The translations under genes and the position numbers were made by a program. The notes beneath the pieces are model-generated. The model saw only the letters and a program-made list of their open reading frames with translations. It was not told the origin of the DNA and did not search any database. 64,000 bases of DNA from Moryella indoligenes (GTDB lineage: Bacteria; Bacillota; Clostridia; Lachnospirales; Lachnospiraceae). This document shows positions 41,801 to 51,190 of the stretch, piece by piece; positions within the stretch are counted from its first letter, which is position 1; every line of letters begins with the position of its first letter. The stretch lies in NCBI RefSeq assembly GCF_030812885.1, contig NZ_JAUSTO010000005.1:1-64000 (forward strand), read 5' to 3'.

Positions 41801-44497
41801 TCAGCCCTTGAGCTGCTCCGCAAGTACCTCCTCCGCACGCGTGAGCGCCGCATCTACGCCTGCGGGGTTCTTGCCTCCGGCCTGAGCCATATTCGGGCGT
41901 CCGCCGCCGCCACCGCCGACCAGCGCAGCAATAGCCTTGATTATATTTCCCGCGTGCGCGCCCTTCTTCTGCGCAGCATCTCCCGCCATGGCGATGAGAT
42001 TCACCTTGCCGTCTGTGATTCCGGCCAGCACCACGACGCCGTCCTCTGTCTTCTCCTTCATGCGGTCACCAAGGTTTCTGAGCTCATTCATCTGAACTCC
42101 CTCAAGCTTCATCGTCAGGAGCTTGACACCACAGACCTCTCGCACCGCCTCTGCCGCGCCCTCTGCCGCGCTTGCTGCGAGCTTATTCTTCAGCTTTTCA
42201 TTTTCTGCTCTCTCGTCGCGCAGCTCCTGAAGCAGTGTCTCAATCCTGTGGGAGAGCTCCGCCGGAGCCACCTTCAACTTTGCGGAGAGCTCTGCGAATT
42301 CCGCTGCCGTCTCCTCATAATGACGCATCAGCGCATCTCCCGTCAGGGCCTCGATTCTTCTGACCCCGGCAGAGATACCTGTCTCGGAGATGATCTTAAA
42401 GGCAGTGATCTGCTCTGTGTTCTTTACGTGTGTTCCGCCGCAGAGCTCTTTTGAGAAGCTTCCCATACTGACGACACGCACCTCTGCGCCGTACTTCTCC
42501 CCAAACAGCGCCATTGCGCCGGCCTTCTTTGCATCCTCCAGACTCATGAGCTCCGTCGTGACAGGTATTGCCGCCCGGATCTCCTGATTCACGAGTGCCT
42601 CCACCTGGGCAATCTCCTCCGCGGAGAGCGCCGCAAAATGAGTGAAGTCAAAGCGCAGTCTATCGCCACTGACAAAGCTTCCCGCCTGATTGACGTGATT
42701 TCCGAGTACCTGCCGGAGTGCCTCCTGAAGAAGATGCGTACAGGAGTGATTTTTACAGGTGCCGAGGCGATTTACTTCATCGACCTTCAGCGTAACGCTA
42801 TCCCCTATACCAAACATTCCGGAGAGCACTCTGCCCGTATGTCCGACCTTTCCGCCCTTCAGGTGAATGCAGTCCTCCACTGCAAAGCTTCCGCTCTCGG
42901 TCACAATCACACCGATATCGCCCTGCTGGCCGCCCATGGTTCCATAGAAGGGGGTGCAATCCGTGACGATAGTGCCCTGCTCCCCGTCGGTCAGCGCTTC
43001 TACCAGCTCCGTGTCCGTGACCTTCACTGTCTTTCCGGTATCATCCGGCTCTTCATGCTCTGAGAGCTTCACGAGCGCAGTGATCTTTCCCTCCGCACTC
43101 AGCCGGTCGTAGCCAACAAATTCTGTGGTGAGCGCCGCGTCAATCTGCTGATATGCGGTCTGAGCCTCTCCCATGTAATTTGTGGTCTTCCGCGCCTTTC
43201 TTGCGGTCTCCTTCTGCACCTGCATCGCGCGGTCAAAGCCATCCTCGTCGACGCCAAAACCCTTCTCGGCAAGAATTTCCCTGGTGAGATCCAGAGGAAA
43301 ACCATAGGTGTCATAGAGCTTGAAGGCATCCTCTCCGCCAAGCTCCTTCTTTCCGTCCCTCAGCATGCCGTCCTCGAGCTCAGAGAGTATCTGTAATCCC
43401 TGATCAATCGTCCGGTTGAACTTTGACTCCTCCTCGGTCAGTACCTTCAGTATCATCTCACGCTTCTCCAAAAGCTCCGGATAGCCGTCCTTTGAGGAGC
43501 TGATGACTGTCTCTGCAAGCTCTCCGAGGAACTTTCCCCGAATGCCGAGGATGCGCCCGTGACGTGCGGCGCGGCGAAGCAGACGGCGAAGCACATAGCC
43601 TCTGCCCTCATTGCTCGGCATGATTCCGTCAGAAATCATAAAGGTACAGGAGCGCACATGATCCGTGATGACACGAAGAGATATATCCTTCTGCTCATCC
43701 TCCTTATATGCAGTCCCCGCGAGGCGCGCGACGTGATCCAGAAGCGCGCGTATGGTATCGACTTCAAAGATGGAGTTGACATCCTGCACGACAACAGCAA
43801 GGCGCTCCAGTCCCATTCCGGTATCAATATTCTTCTGCTTCAGCTCGGTGTAGTTCCCATGTCCGTCATTGTCAAACTGCGTGAAGACGTTATTCCAGAC
43901 CTCCATGTAGCGATCTCCCTCGCCGCCCATCACATCGTCCGGACCGACGCCGTACTTCTCACCGCGGTCATAATACACCTCGGAACATGGACCGCAGGGA
44001 CCGGAGCCGTGCTCCCAGAAGTTGTCCGCCTTGCCGAAGCGGTAGATGCGCTCTGCGGGGACACCGACCTCTCTGTTCCAGATCTCAAAGGCCTCATCAT
44101 CCTCCTCGTAGACAGAAGGATACAGGCGGTCCGCCTCAAGCCCCACGACCTCGGTCAGAAACTCCCAGGTCCAGCGTATCGCCTCATGCTTAAAATAATC
44201 CCCAAAAGAAAAGTTGCCGAGCATCTCAAAGAAGGTGCCGTGACGCGCGGTCTTTCCGACATTGTCTATATCCCCTGTACGGATGCACTTCTGACAGGTT
44301 GTGACACGCTTCCTCGGCGGAATTTCCTGTCCCGTAAAGTAGGGCTTCAGCGGCGCCATGCCCGCGTTGATCAGCAGAAGGCTGTTGTCATTGTGCGGCA
44401 CAAGGCTGAAGCTCTTCATCACAAGATGATCCTTGCTCTCAAAAAACTGCAGGTACATTTTTCGGAGTTCATTGACTCCATATTTCTTTTTAATCAT
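41801..44497 (-). CDS. alaS: alanine-tRNA ligase
   Basis: Charges tRNA-Ala. 898 residues from the ATG at 44497: class II aminoacylation domain (about 1-240, e.g. LLLINAGMAPLKPYF), tRNA-recognition region, editing domain with HSCTHLLQEALRQ and CGGTH zinc residues, and the C-terminal DHHA1 domain ending in a glycine-rich GGGGGGRPNMAQAGG. GAGG lies 8 bases before the start. I found no T-box leader in the 181 bases upstream. Confidence 0.97.
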   Translation of the reverse strand: MIKKKYGVNELRKMYLQFFESKDHLVMKSFSLVPHNDNSLLLINAGMAPLKPYFTGQEIPPRKRVTTCQKCIRTGDIDNVGKTARHGTFFEMLGNFSFGDYFKHEAIRWTWEFLTEVVGLEADRLYPSVYEEDDEAFEIWNREVGVPAERIYRFGKADNFWEHGSGPCGPCSEVYYDRGEKYGVGPDDVMGGEGDRYMEVWNNVFTQFDNDGHGNYTELKQKNIDTGMGLERLAVVVQDVNSIFEVDTIRALLDHVARLAGTAYKEDEQKDISLRVITDHVRSCTFMISDGIMPSNEGRGYVLRRLLRRAARHGRILGIRGKFLGELAETVISSSKDGYPELLEKREMILKVLTEEESKFNRTIDQGLQILSELEDGMLRDGKKELGGEDAFKLYDTYGFPLDLTREILAEKGFGVDEDGFDRAMQVQKETARKARKTTNYMGEAQTAYQQIDAALTTEFVGYDRLSAEGKITALVKLSEHEEPDDTGKTVKVTDTELVEALTDGEQGTIVTDCTPFYGTMGGQQGDIGVIVTESGSFAVEDCIHLKGGKVGHTGRVLSGMFGIGDSVTLKVDEVNRLGTCKNHSCTHLLQEALRQVLGNHVNQAGSFVSGDRLRFDFTHFAALSAEEIAQVEALVNQEIRAAIPVTTELMSLEDAKKAGAMALFGEKYGAEVRVVSMGSFSKELCGGTHVKNTEQITAFKIISETGISAGVRRIEALTGDALMRHYEETAAEFAELSAKLKVAPAELSHRIETLLQELRDERAENEKLKNKLAASAAEGAAEAVREVCGVKLLTMKLEGVQMNELRNLGDRMKEKTEDGVVVLAGITDGKVNLIAMAGDAAQKKGAHAGNIIKAIAALVGGGGGGRPNMAQAGGKNPAGVDAALTRAEEVLAEQLKG

Positions 44498-44605
44498 GTC
44501 CCAACCTCTTTTATTGTGATGGCGCAAAGCGCGGAATGATCCCGGAAGAGATGTTCTATATGATAAAAAACAACCCTAAGCGCTAATATTAGCACATAAA
44601 ACACA

Positions 44606-44629
44606 GCCGTGTCCAGTGTATGACACGGC
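44606..44629 (-). terminator. terminator after the LprI-like gene
   Basis: 8-bp stem GCCGTGTC/GACACGGC (44606-44613 with 44622-44629). On the minus strand TGTGTTTTATG follows. The rest of 44498-44678 also holds the 12-base palindrome GCTAATATTAGC at 44582-44593, of unknown use. Confidence 0.65.
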
Positions 44630-44678
44630 ATTTGCGCACACTCTGCAGCGCAGCGCTGACGCGCCGTTTTCCGCCTGT

Positions 44679-45317
44679 TTAACGGAGCTTGTCGCGGTAG
44701 CGCTCCAGCAGGGCATATGCGCGCTCCTTTGTAGATTCTGCCTGACTCAGCATATACTCCGTGCTCTCCTTCGGACTTCCGGCGGAGTTCTTTGCGGCTC
44801 CGGCGGCCTTCTCTTCCCGCGCCCTGCGCCAGTCCTGCTGCTCCCGTGCAAGCACAGCAGCCTCCTCATCCGTGAGATAGCTCATGATGGTCTGATAGAG
44901 CGCATTCAGCTGTGTCTCCCAGTAGCGGAGCTGTGCGGAGGCCTCCTGCTTCTGCTCAGCCCCCGTTCTGCCCCGGGAGTTTCTTCTGCTGATCTCAAGA
45001 AGTGTGTTCTCTGTATCCTGAAATTTTTTGAGAAACTCGTCGTAACGGCTTCCGCCCTCCTCTGTATGTGCAGTGGGGCCCTCTACTACCGCGGGCGATC
45101 CGATTTCTCCGGAGACGAAGCCATCTGCTTTTGCTCCGGATACAGCAGCGTTTTCACCGTCTCCGAAACCTCCGCCCGAAGCTTCCGCTGAGGCAACAGT
45201 CCCTGCCCCATCCGGCTCTGTACGACGTGCCCGGGCACTGTGCACCACTCCGTCCGTGAGGATCGTCAGCAGCAGGCCAAGTGCAAATAACAACAGCAAT
45301 ATATGTTTTTTATTCAT
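44679..45317 (-). CDS. secreted protein with LprI/DUF1311-like domain
   Basis: 212 residues: N-terminal hydrophobic signal or anchor (about 5-27), a Gly/Ala/Glu-rich linker (about 30-90), and a C-terminal helical region with a LprI-like pattern (LNALYQTIMSYLTDEEAAVLAREQQDWRRAREEK, spread over about 137-171). LprI of Mycobacterium inhibits lysozyme, but the DUF1311 family is broad. No lipobox is visible. It overlaps rnhA by 8 bases. Confidence 0.65.
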   Translation of the reverse strand: MNKKHILLLLFALGLLLTILTDGVVHSARARRTEPDGAGTVASAEASGGGFGDGENAAVSGAKADGFVSGEIGSPAVVEGPTAHTEEGGSRYDEFLKKFQDTENTLLEISRRNSRGRTGAEQKQEASAQLRYWETQLNALYQTIMSYLTDEEAAVLAREQQDWRRAREEKAAGAAKNSAGSPKESTEYMLSQAESTKERAYALLERYRDKLR

Positions 45318-45780
45318 CTTCCATCAGCTCATCGCTATCTGCGGCGCTAGTCGCCAGCCTGTCACAGCGCTCATTCTCCGGATGTCCGGCGTGTCCCTTT
45401 ATCCAGTGAAAGCTTACCCGATGCGGCTCTATCGCCCGCAGAAGCCGCTTCCAGAGATCTATATTCTTTACTTCGCCGCTCTTTCCCCGCTTCCAGTCAT
45501 TACGGATCCAGTTCTCAATCCAGTGCTGATTGAATGCATCCACCAGATATCTGGAGTCCGAATAGACCTGCACCTCACAGGGATGATTCAGTGCCTCAAA
45601 GCCCGCGATGCATCCAAGCAGCTCCATGCGGTTATTGGTTGTCCTTCTGTAGCCCTGTGAGAGCTCCTTTTCGTGCAGCTCTCCCCGGGCATCCCTGAAT
45701 TGCAGCACAGTTCCGTATCCCCCGGGACCGTCCGGATTGCCGCGCGCAGAGCCGTCAGAAAACAGCTTAACCTCCTGCAT
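45310..45780 (-). CDS. rnhA: ribonuclease HI
   Basis: Degrades RNA in RNA:DNA hybrids. 156 residues with catalytic acidic residues in FSDGSARGNPDG (Asp9), NNRMELLG (Glu), YSDSRYLVDAF (Asp) and CDRLATSAA (Asp), and the basic-protrusion segment WIRNDWKRGKSGEVKN. The ATG at 45780 follows AGAGGG. It is followed by the LprI-like gene with overlap. Confidence 0.95.
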   Translation of the reverse strand: MQEVKLFSDGSARGNPDGPGGYGTVLQFRDARGELHEKELSQGYRRTTNNRMELLGCIAGFEALNHPCEVQVYSDSRYLVDAFNQHWIENWIRNDWKRGKSGEVKNIDLWKRLLRAIEPHRVSFHWIKGHAGHPENERCDRLATSAADSDELMEDE

Positions 45781-45821
45781 ATCCCTCTACCCTTTCTGCC
45801 ACAGAACAAGAAATATAGCGC

Positions 45822-47429
45822 TCAGCGGCTCCACTTGTCAGAGAGCGCATCAATCTGATCTGCAAAGCGCGCCAGATCCTTGTTGGTACCTCCCTGATTG
45901 GCCTCTGCCACTCTGCGAAGCCGTGTCACGCTGTTCAGCAGCCGCTCAAAGACCGCATTCGCCACGCGTCTCGCCGCACTCTCCTTTACAATCGGGACGC
46001 CCTCTGTCTTTCGTATCCACTGCCCCGCCGCAAGGTCATAGAGCGAGCCGGAATAGGGAGCCTCCGCATGAATCCCGTGCTGCTCTTTCAGCAGCGCACA
46101 GAAGCTGTCCGTCACCTCATTGTCCCCGTGCACCACAAAGACCTGCGAGGGCATTTGCTTTTTGAATGAGGTAATCCAGCGCACCAGTCCGTCCTGATCC
46201 GCATGGCTGGACATATCCTTCATCATGGCGAGCTTTGCGTGAACCTCTATCTCCTCGCCGAAAAGCTTCACCTTCTCAGCACCGTCCTGCAGGAAACGGC
46301 CAAGCGAACCCTCTGCCTGATATCCTGCAAAGACAATGGTCGAATCCTGACGCCAGAGATTGTGCTTTAAGTGGTGACGTATTCTTCCGGCGTCACACAT
46401 TCCGGCGGCACTGATGATGACCTTCGGATTCTGAAGAAAGTTAATCGCCTTCGACTCCTCCGCAGTAACCGCGGTCCGAAGTCCGCGGAACGCAATCGGA
46501 TTGATGCCGGCGCGCACCAGCTCCTGCGTCTCTGTATCAAAGCAATCCAGAAGATTGTTTTTAAAGACCTCCGTCGCCTCCAGAGCAAGCGGGCTGTCCA
46601 CCCACACCTCATAGTCCGGATGCCCTTTTATCATCTCCTCTTCTCGGATTTTCCGGAGGAAATAGAGCAGCTCCTGCGTTCTGCCCACAGCAAAGGCCGG
46701 CATGACGACATTCCCCCCTCGGTCAAAGGTCTCCTGCATGATAGACGCAAGCTCCTCTGCGTGATCCACCTGCTCCTTCAAGTGAAAGCGATCCCCATAG
46801 GTGCTCTCCATGACAGCGTAATCCCCGTCATCAACATAAGATGGGTCCCGTATCAGCGGTTTATCTGTATTTCCAATATCTCCGGAGAAGACAATTTTCT
46901 TTCTGACCCCGTTTTCCTCCAGCCAAAACTCAATTGAGGCCGAGCCTAGAAGATGGCCCACGTCAATGAATCGAACTGTAATCCCTTCCGCAAGAGACCT
47001 CTTCTCGAAATAATCGACTGTCTCAAACAGCTTCAGGCAGCCGACGGCATCATCCATGGTGTAGAGCGGCTCCACGAGCGGCAGTCCGGCTCTCTGAGCC
47101 TTGCGGTTTTTCCACTCCGCCTCTGTCATCTGTATGTGTGCAGTATCCCGCAGCATAATCTGGCAGAGCGCCTCTGTCGCCGGTGTCGCAAGTATGCGGC
47201 CGCGAAATCCGTTCTTAAAGAGCAGCGGCAGATTTCCTGTGTGATCGATGTGCGCATGGGTAATGAGCACAAAATCAATCTCTGCCGGACTCACAGGCAG
47301 CGGAGCGTTTTCAAAATAATTTCGTCCCTGCTCCATGCCGTAATCCACAAGAATATGCTTCCCATTGACATTCAGATAGTGACAGCTCCCGGTCACCTCG
47401 TGATCAGCGCCGATAAATCCAAGGATCAT
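45822..47429 (-). CDS. MBL-fold, beta-CASP RNA-processing enzyme
   Basis: 535 residues with metallo-beta-lactamase motif THAHIDHTG (H-x-H-x-D-H), further metal ligands (SGDIG, HAKLAMM), a beta-CASP insert with ISAAGMCDAGR, and a C-terminal RNA-specificity part. It resembles the CPSF-like bacterial RNases rather than RNase J. The start at 47429 follows GGAGG; a longer open frame upstream has no site. The exact substrate is unknown. Confidence 0.88.
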   Translation of the reverse strand: MILGFIGADHEVTGSCHYLNVNGKHILVDYGMEQGRNYFENAPLPVSPAEIDFVLITHAHIDHTGNLPLLFKNGFRGRILATPATEALCQIMLRDTAHIQMTEAEWKNRKAQRAGLPLVEPLYTMDDAVGCLKLFETVDYFEKRSLAEGITVRFIDVGHLLGSASIEFWLEENGVRKKIVFSGDIGNTDKPLIRDPSYVDDGDYAVMESTYGDRFHLKEQVDHAEELASIMQETFDRGGNVVMPAFAVGRTQELLYFLRKIREEEMIKGHPDYEVWVDSPLALEATEVFKNNLLDCFDTETQELVRAGINPIAFRGLRTAVTAEESKAINFLQNPKVIISAAGMCDAGRIRHHLKHNLWRQDSTIVFAGYQAEGSLGRFLQDGAEKVKLFGEEIEVHAKLAMMKDMSSHADQDGLVRWITSFKKQMPSQVFVVHGDNEVTDSFCALLKEQHGIHAEAPYSGSLYDLAAGQWIRKTEGVPIVKESAARRVANAVFERLLNSVTRLRRVAEANQGGTNKDLARFADQIDALSDKWSR

Positions 47430-47570
47430 ACAGAACCTCCTGCTTCTACACCGTAATTGTACTGCTGCAACGGCGGGCGCCTGTGTCCTTCTGCTGTCTG
47501 AAAGCAGCACAGAAGCCACAGAGCGCATGCCTCTTAGAGCATAGCATAATTCTGTTTCAAAATAAACAAA

Positions 47571-47597
47571 GCAGAGAAGCGGAATTCTCTTCTCTGC
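47571..47597 (-). terminator. terminator of the liv operon
   Basis: 9-bp stem GCAGAGAAG/CTTCTCTGC (47571-47579 with 47589-47597) followed on the minus strand by TTTGTTTATTTT. It lies 45 bases past the livF stop. Bases 47430-47570 otherwise hold only upstream sequence of the beta-CASP gene. Confidence 0.75.
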
Positions 47598-47641
47598 ATT
47601 TATTTTTCCTGCATATTATGAGCGGATCGCTGCGCACTTTC

Positions 47642-48355
47642 TCACTCGCTGAGATACGCGCCCTTTACCTTCGGATCATCCAGCAGGTCCGAAGCCTTTC
47701 CTGAAATACTGATGGTTCCCGTCTCAAGCACATAGGCGCGATCCGCGATGGAGAGCGCCTTTTTCGCATTCTGTTCTACCAAAAGCACGGTGGTCCCGCT
47801 CTTATGAATAGATTGAATGATATCAAAAATCTCATTCACATAGATCGGAGACAGACCCATGGACGGCTCATCCATGACGATCATCTTGGGACGGCTCATC
47901 AGAGCCCTTCCCATGGCAAGCATCTGCTGTTCACCTCCGGAGAGCGTCCCCGCCGGCTGATTTTTTCTCTCCGCGAGGCGCGGAAAGCGCGCATAGACCT
48001 CCTCAAGAGACTCGGCAATCTCCGCCTTTGAACTCCGCGTATATGCGCCGAGCATCAGGTTCTGCAGCACGCTGAGACTTGCGAAGACCCTTCTTCCCTC
48101 CGGCACATGCGCCAGCCCCTCACGGACAAGAAGGTGCCCCGGAATATGGGTGATATTCTTTCCGTTGTAGAGCACCTCGCCGCCGCGCGCCTGCAGCAGT
48201 CCGGTTATTGTGTGCAGCGTTGTGGTTTTTCCGGCTCCGTTTGCACCGATCAGCGTAACGATCTCTCCCTGCTGAACGGTAAATGAAATTCCCTTTAATG
48301 CATGTATCATGCCGTAGTAGACATGAAGATCCTTAACCTCAAGTAATGCAGCCAT
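47642..48355 (-). CDS. livF: branched-chain amino-acid ABC transporter ATPase LivF
   Basis: 237 residues; P-loop GANGAGKTT, signature LSGGEQQML, Walker B MIVMDEPSMGLSP. The ATG at 48355 has AGGAGG 5 bases before. The longer open frame upstream would include livG sequence. Last gene of the liv operon; partner of LivG in energising import of leucine, isoleucine and valine or related amides. Confidence 0.94.
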   Translation of the reverse strand: MAALLEVKDLHVYYGMIHALKGISFTVQQGEIVTLIGANGAGKTTTLHTITGLLQARGGEVLYNGKNITHIPGHLLVREGLAHVPEGRRVFASLSVLQNLMLGAYTRSSKAEIAESLEEVYARFPRLAERKNQPAGTLSGGEQQMLAMGRALMSRPKMIVMDEPSMGLSPIYVNEIFDIIQSIHKSGTTVLLVEQNAKKALSIADRAYVLETGTISISGKASDLLDDPKVKGAYLSE

Positions 48356-48365
48356 CGCTTCCTCC

Positions 48366-49124
48366 TTAGTCCCCGAGATAGGCCTTGATGACCTCCGGAT
48401 CATGAAGAACCTCCGCAGTCTTTCCCTGCTTCAGCACACGGCCGAAATTCAGAACTGTCAATCTCTCGCAGATTCCGGAGACAAGCTTCATGTCATGCTC
48501 AATGAGCAGTATGGTCATGTTGAAGCGGTCCCGCACCAGTCTTATGGTGTCCATAAGCTCTGCCGTCTCATTCGGGTTCATGCCCGCCGCGGGCTCGTCC
48601 AGAAGCAGAAGTTTCGGCTCGGTCGCCATGGCTCTCGCAATCTCCAGCTTTCTCTGCATTCCGTAGGGAAGATTGCTGGCAAGAACCCCTGCATAGCCCT
48701 CAAGTCCGAATACTTCCAGAAGTTCCATGGCTCTCGCATTCATCTCCGCCTCCATCTTCCAGAAGCGCGGCAGACGCAGAATTCCCTCAAGAGTGGAATA
48801 AGGATGATGGTTATGAAGCCCTGCCTTGACATTGTCGAGAACCGTCAGCTGCGAAAAGAGGCGAATATTCTGAAAGGTACGCGCAACACCCGCGCGGTTT
48901 ATCTCAATACAGTTCTTTCCCGCAATGTTTTTCCCGTCCAGACGGATATAACCGCTGCCCGGTTTATACACGCCCGTCAGCATATTAAAGATTGTGGTCT
49001 TGCCCGCTCCATTCGGTCCGATCAGTCCGTACAGCTCATTCTGTTCGATCGAAATGCTGAAATCATCCACCGCCCTAAGACCTCCAAAGGAGATTCCGAG
49101 GCTTTTTACTTCAAGTATCGCCAT
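48366..49124 (-). CDS. livG: branched-chain amino-acid ABC transporter ATPase LivG
   Basis: 252 residues with GPNGAGKTTIF, the variant signature LPYGMQRKLEIARA, and LLLLDEPAAGMNP. The C-terminal ends of the LivG type (ICERLTVLNFGRVLKQG). It lies 15 bases after livM and 10 bases before livF. Confidence 0.95.
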   Translation of the reverse strand: MAILEVKSLGISFGGLRAVDDFSISIEQNELYGLIGPNGAGKTTIFNMLTGVYKPGSGYIRLDGKNIAGKNCIEINRAGVARTFQNIRLFSQLTVLDNVKAGLHNHHPYSTLEGILRLPRFWKMEAEMNARAMELLEVFGLEGYAGVLASNLPYGMQRKLEIARAMATEPKLLLLDEPAAGMNPNETAELMDTIRLVRDRFNMTILLIEHDMKLVSGICERLTVLNFGRVLKQGKTAEVLHDPEVIKAYLGD

Positions 49125-49139
49125 AGCTTCTCCCCCCTC

Positions 49140-50201
49140 TTAACTCTCTCGGCTCTTCGGAAGCCGGACTCCGGATAACAGCCGATCACGGTACTGGATA
49201 AAGGACGGCGCCGAGGTAAAGAGCATCATCAGAATCAGCACCACCGCATAGATCAGCATGCGGTAGTCATTCATACTCCGCAGCAGCTCCGGAAGCAGGG
49301 TCAGCACCACCGCAGCAATGACGGACCCTCTCATATTTCCAATTCCGCCCATAACCACAAACACCAGTATGGTGATGGACATATTATAGCCGAAATTCTT
49401 CGGAAGCGCCTGCAGAGAGCTCAGATTATGCGCATAGAGCACACCGCCTGCTCCCGCAATTGCCGCAGAAATTGTAAATGCCAGCAGCTTGTAGCGCGTC
49501 ACATGAAGTCCCACCGACTCGGCTGCAATGCGATTGTCGCGAATCGCCATAATGGCTCTTCCTGTCCGGGAACGGATCAGATTCTGTACGATGACGAGAG
49601 AGATCAGCAGAAGGATGATGCCGGCTGTAAAGCTGGAAAGCTTCGGCGTTCCGGTGATTCCCTGAGCCCCCTTAATCAGCGTCTGTCCGCCCTTCTCAAG
49701 TCCCAGCGCCATATTATCCTTCATAGAGAGGTGAAGCCCCCTCGAGTCGACGCCGAGATAAAGCGCATTGATCAGATTCTTGATAATCTCCCCGAAGGCA
49801 AGCGTGACAATGGCGAGATAGTCACCGCGAAGACGCAGCACCGGAATACCGATCAAAAAGCCGAGCAGGGCCGCAGTCAGCGCCCCGATCAGAACCGCCA
49901 GCACAAAGGAGGCCATGGGCGGCAGCTTTCCGTTCATTAAATTCGTCCAGAGCGCAGAGGCAAATGCTCCCACGCACATGAAGCCCGCATGGCCCAGAGA
50001 GAGCTCACCCGAAATTCCGACAACAAGATTCAGACTCACCGCCATGATGGAATAGGTACAGAGCGGCACCAGAAGCCCCTTCATAAGAGAGCTCATATTT
50101 CCTGTCTTCAACACAATTTCCACTATGATATAGGCCACTGCAACCATGGCATAGGTGATCATATCTCCCGCAAAGGATTGTCTCTTCAGCTTTTTATTCA
50201 T
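49140..50201 (-). CDS. livM: branched-chain amino-acid ABC transporter permease LivM
   Basis: 353 residues with about eight to ten helices; the family loops VGISGELSLGHAGFMCVGAF and RLRGDYLAIVTLAFGEI are present. It pairs with LivH to form the channel. GAGG 5 bases before the ATG; 7 bases after livH. Confidence 0.93.
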   Translation of the reverse strand: MNKKLKRQSFAGDMITYAMVAVAYIIVEIVLKTGNMSSLMKGLLVPLCTYSIMAVSLNLVVGISGELSLGHAGFMCVGAFASALWTNLMNGKLPPMASFVLAVLIGALTAALLGFLIGIPVLRLRGDYLAIVTLAFGEIIKNLINALYLGVDSRGLHLSMKDNMALGLEKGGQTLIKGAQGITGTPKLSSFTAGIILLLISLVIVQNLIRSRTGRAIMAIRDNRIAAESVGLHVTRYKLLAFTISAAIAGAGGVLYAHNLSSLQALPKNFGYNMSITILVFVVMGGIGNMRGSVIAAVVLTLLPELLRSMNDYRMLIYAVVLILMMLFTSAPSFIQYRDRLLSGVRLPKSRES

Positions 50202-50208
50202 CTTTGCC

Positions 50209-51090
50209 TCACACTTTCTCCATGATTTTCCTGCCTAAAATTCCGGTCGGTTTTACTACCAGAACAATAATCAGCACAGAAAATACAATTGCATCTGACA
50301 GCTTGGACGAAATATATGCCTTGGACAGATTCTCCAGAACCCCAAGCAGCAGTCCTCCGATCAAAGCTCCGGGAATGGATCCGATCCCCCCAAGAACAGC
50401 TGCGACAAAAGCCTTGATGCCAGGCATCGCACCTGTAGTCGGCGTGAGCGTGGGATAGGCGGAACACAGCAGCACTCCCGCAAGCGCCGCCAGTGCAGAG
50501 CCGATTGCAAAGGTCAGGGCAATCGTGGAATTCACATTTACTCCCATGAGTGTCGCAGCTCCCTTGTCCTCGGAAACTGCAAGCATGGCCTGCCCCGCCC
50601 TGGTTTTGTTGATAAAAGCTGTGAGACAGATCATGACGATCACACAGGCGAGAATCGCTGTGAGCGTCTCGCCGGAAATGGTAAGCTTTCCCTCCGCAAG
50701 GCTCAGCGCCGGAAGCGGAACGACAGAGCTGAAGCTCTTCGGATTCGCGCCAAAAATCAGCAGTGCAAGATTCTGCAGAAGATAGGATACGCCGATTGCA
50801 GTAATCAGCACGGCAAGAGAATTGGCCCCGCGCAGCGGCTTGTAGGCGATGCGCTCTATCACGACGCCGAGTACTGTGCAGACCAGAACCGAGAGAAGTA
50901 CGGCGGGCAATGCCGGGAGCCCTGCAGAGGACATCGCCATAAAGCTGACATAGCCACCTACCATAATGACATCTCCGTGCGCGAAGTTCAGCATCTTTGC
51001 GATGCCGTATACCATGGTGTAGCCCAGCGCAATAATCGCGTAGATCGAGCCCAGGCTGATTCCGCTCAACAGATATGAGATAAAGGTCAT
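50209..51090 (-). CDS. livH: branched-chain amino-acid ABC transporter permease LivH
   Basis: 293 residues, about eight helices; typical LivH start with SGISLGSIYAIIALGYTMVYGI and mid-region LMGVNVNSTIALTF, ending in VKPTGILGRK. AGAGGAG precedes the ATG. Another frame over the same DNA is open but clearly a shadow. Confidence 0.94.
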   Translation of the reverse strand: MTFISYLLSGISLGSIYAIIALGYTMVYGIAKMLNFAHGDVIMVGGYVSFMAMSSAGLPALPAVLLSVLVCTVLGVVIERIAYKPLRGANSLAVLITAIGVSYLLQNLALLIFGANPKSFSSVVPLPALSLAEGKLTISGETLTAILACVIVMICLTAFINKTRAGQAMLAVSEDKGAATLMGVNVNSTIALTFAIGSALAALAGVLLCSAYPTLTPTTGAMPGIKAFVAAVLGGIGSIPGALIGGLLLGVLENLSKAYISSKLSDAIVFSVLIIVLVVKPTGILGRKIMEKV

Positions 51091-51190
51091 AGTCTACTCC
51101 TCTTTGTCTTTCCACTACAGGGGCCTAACAGCAGAGGGCTGCCGCCTGACGGCACCCCTCTGCCTGTATGTGAAGCTCGTCTTATAAATC

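Noticed and set aside
44498..44678. T-box riboswitch before alaS
   Set aside because: I looked for the conserved AGGGUGGNACCGCG bulge and an antiterminator on the minus strand and found neither; the region is also too short.
50198..51115. Second minus-strand frame of about 300 codons over livH
   Set aside because: Same DNA encodes a canonical LivH permease in the neighbouring frame; the alternative is rich in Cys/Arg and has no hydrophobic pattern.
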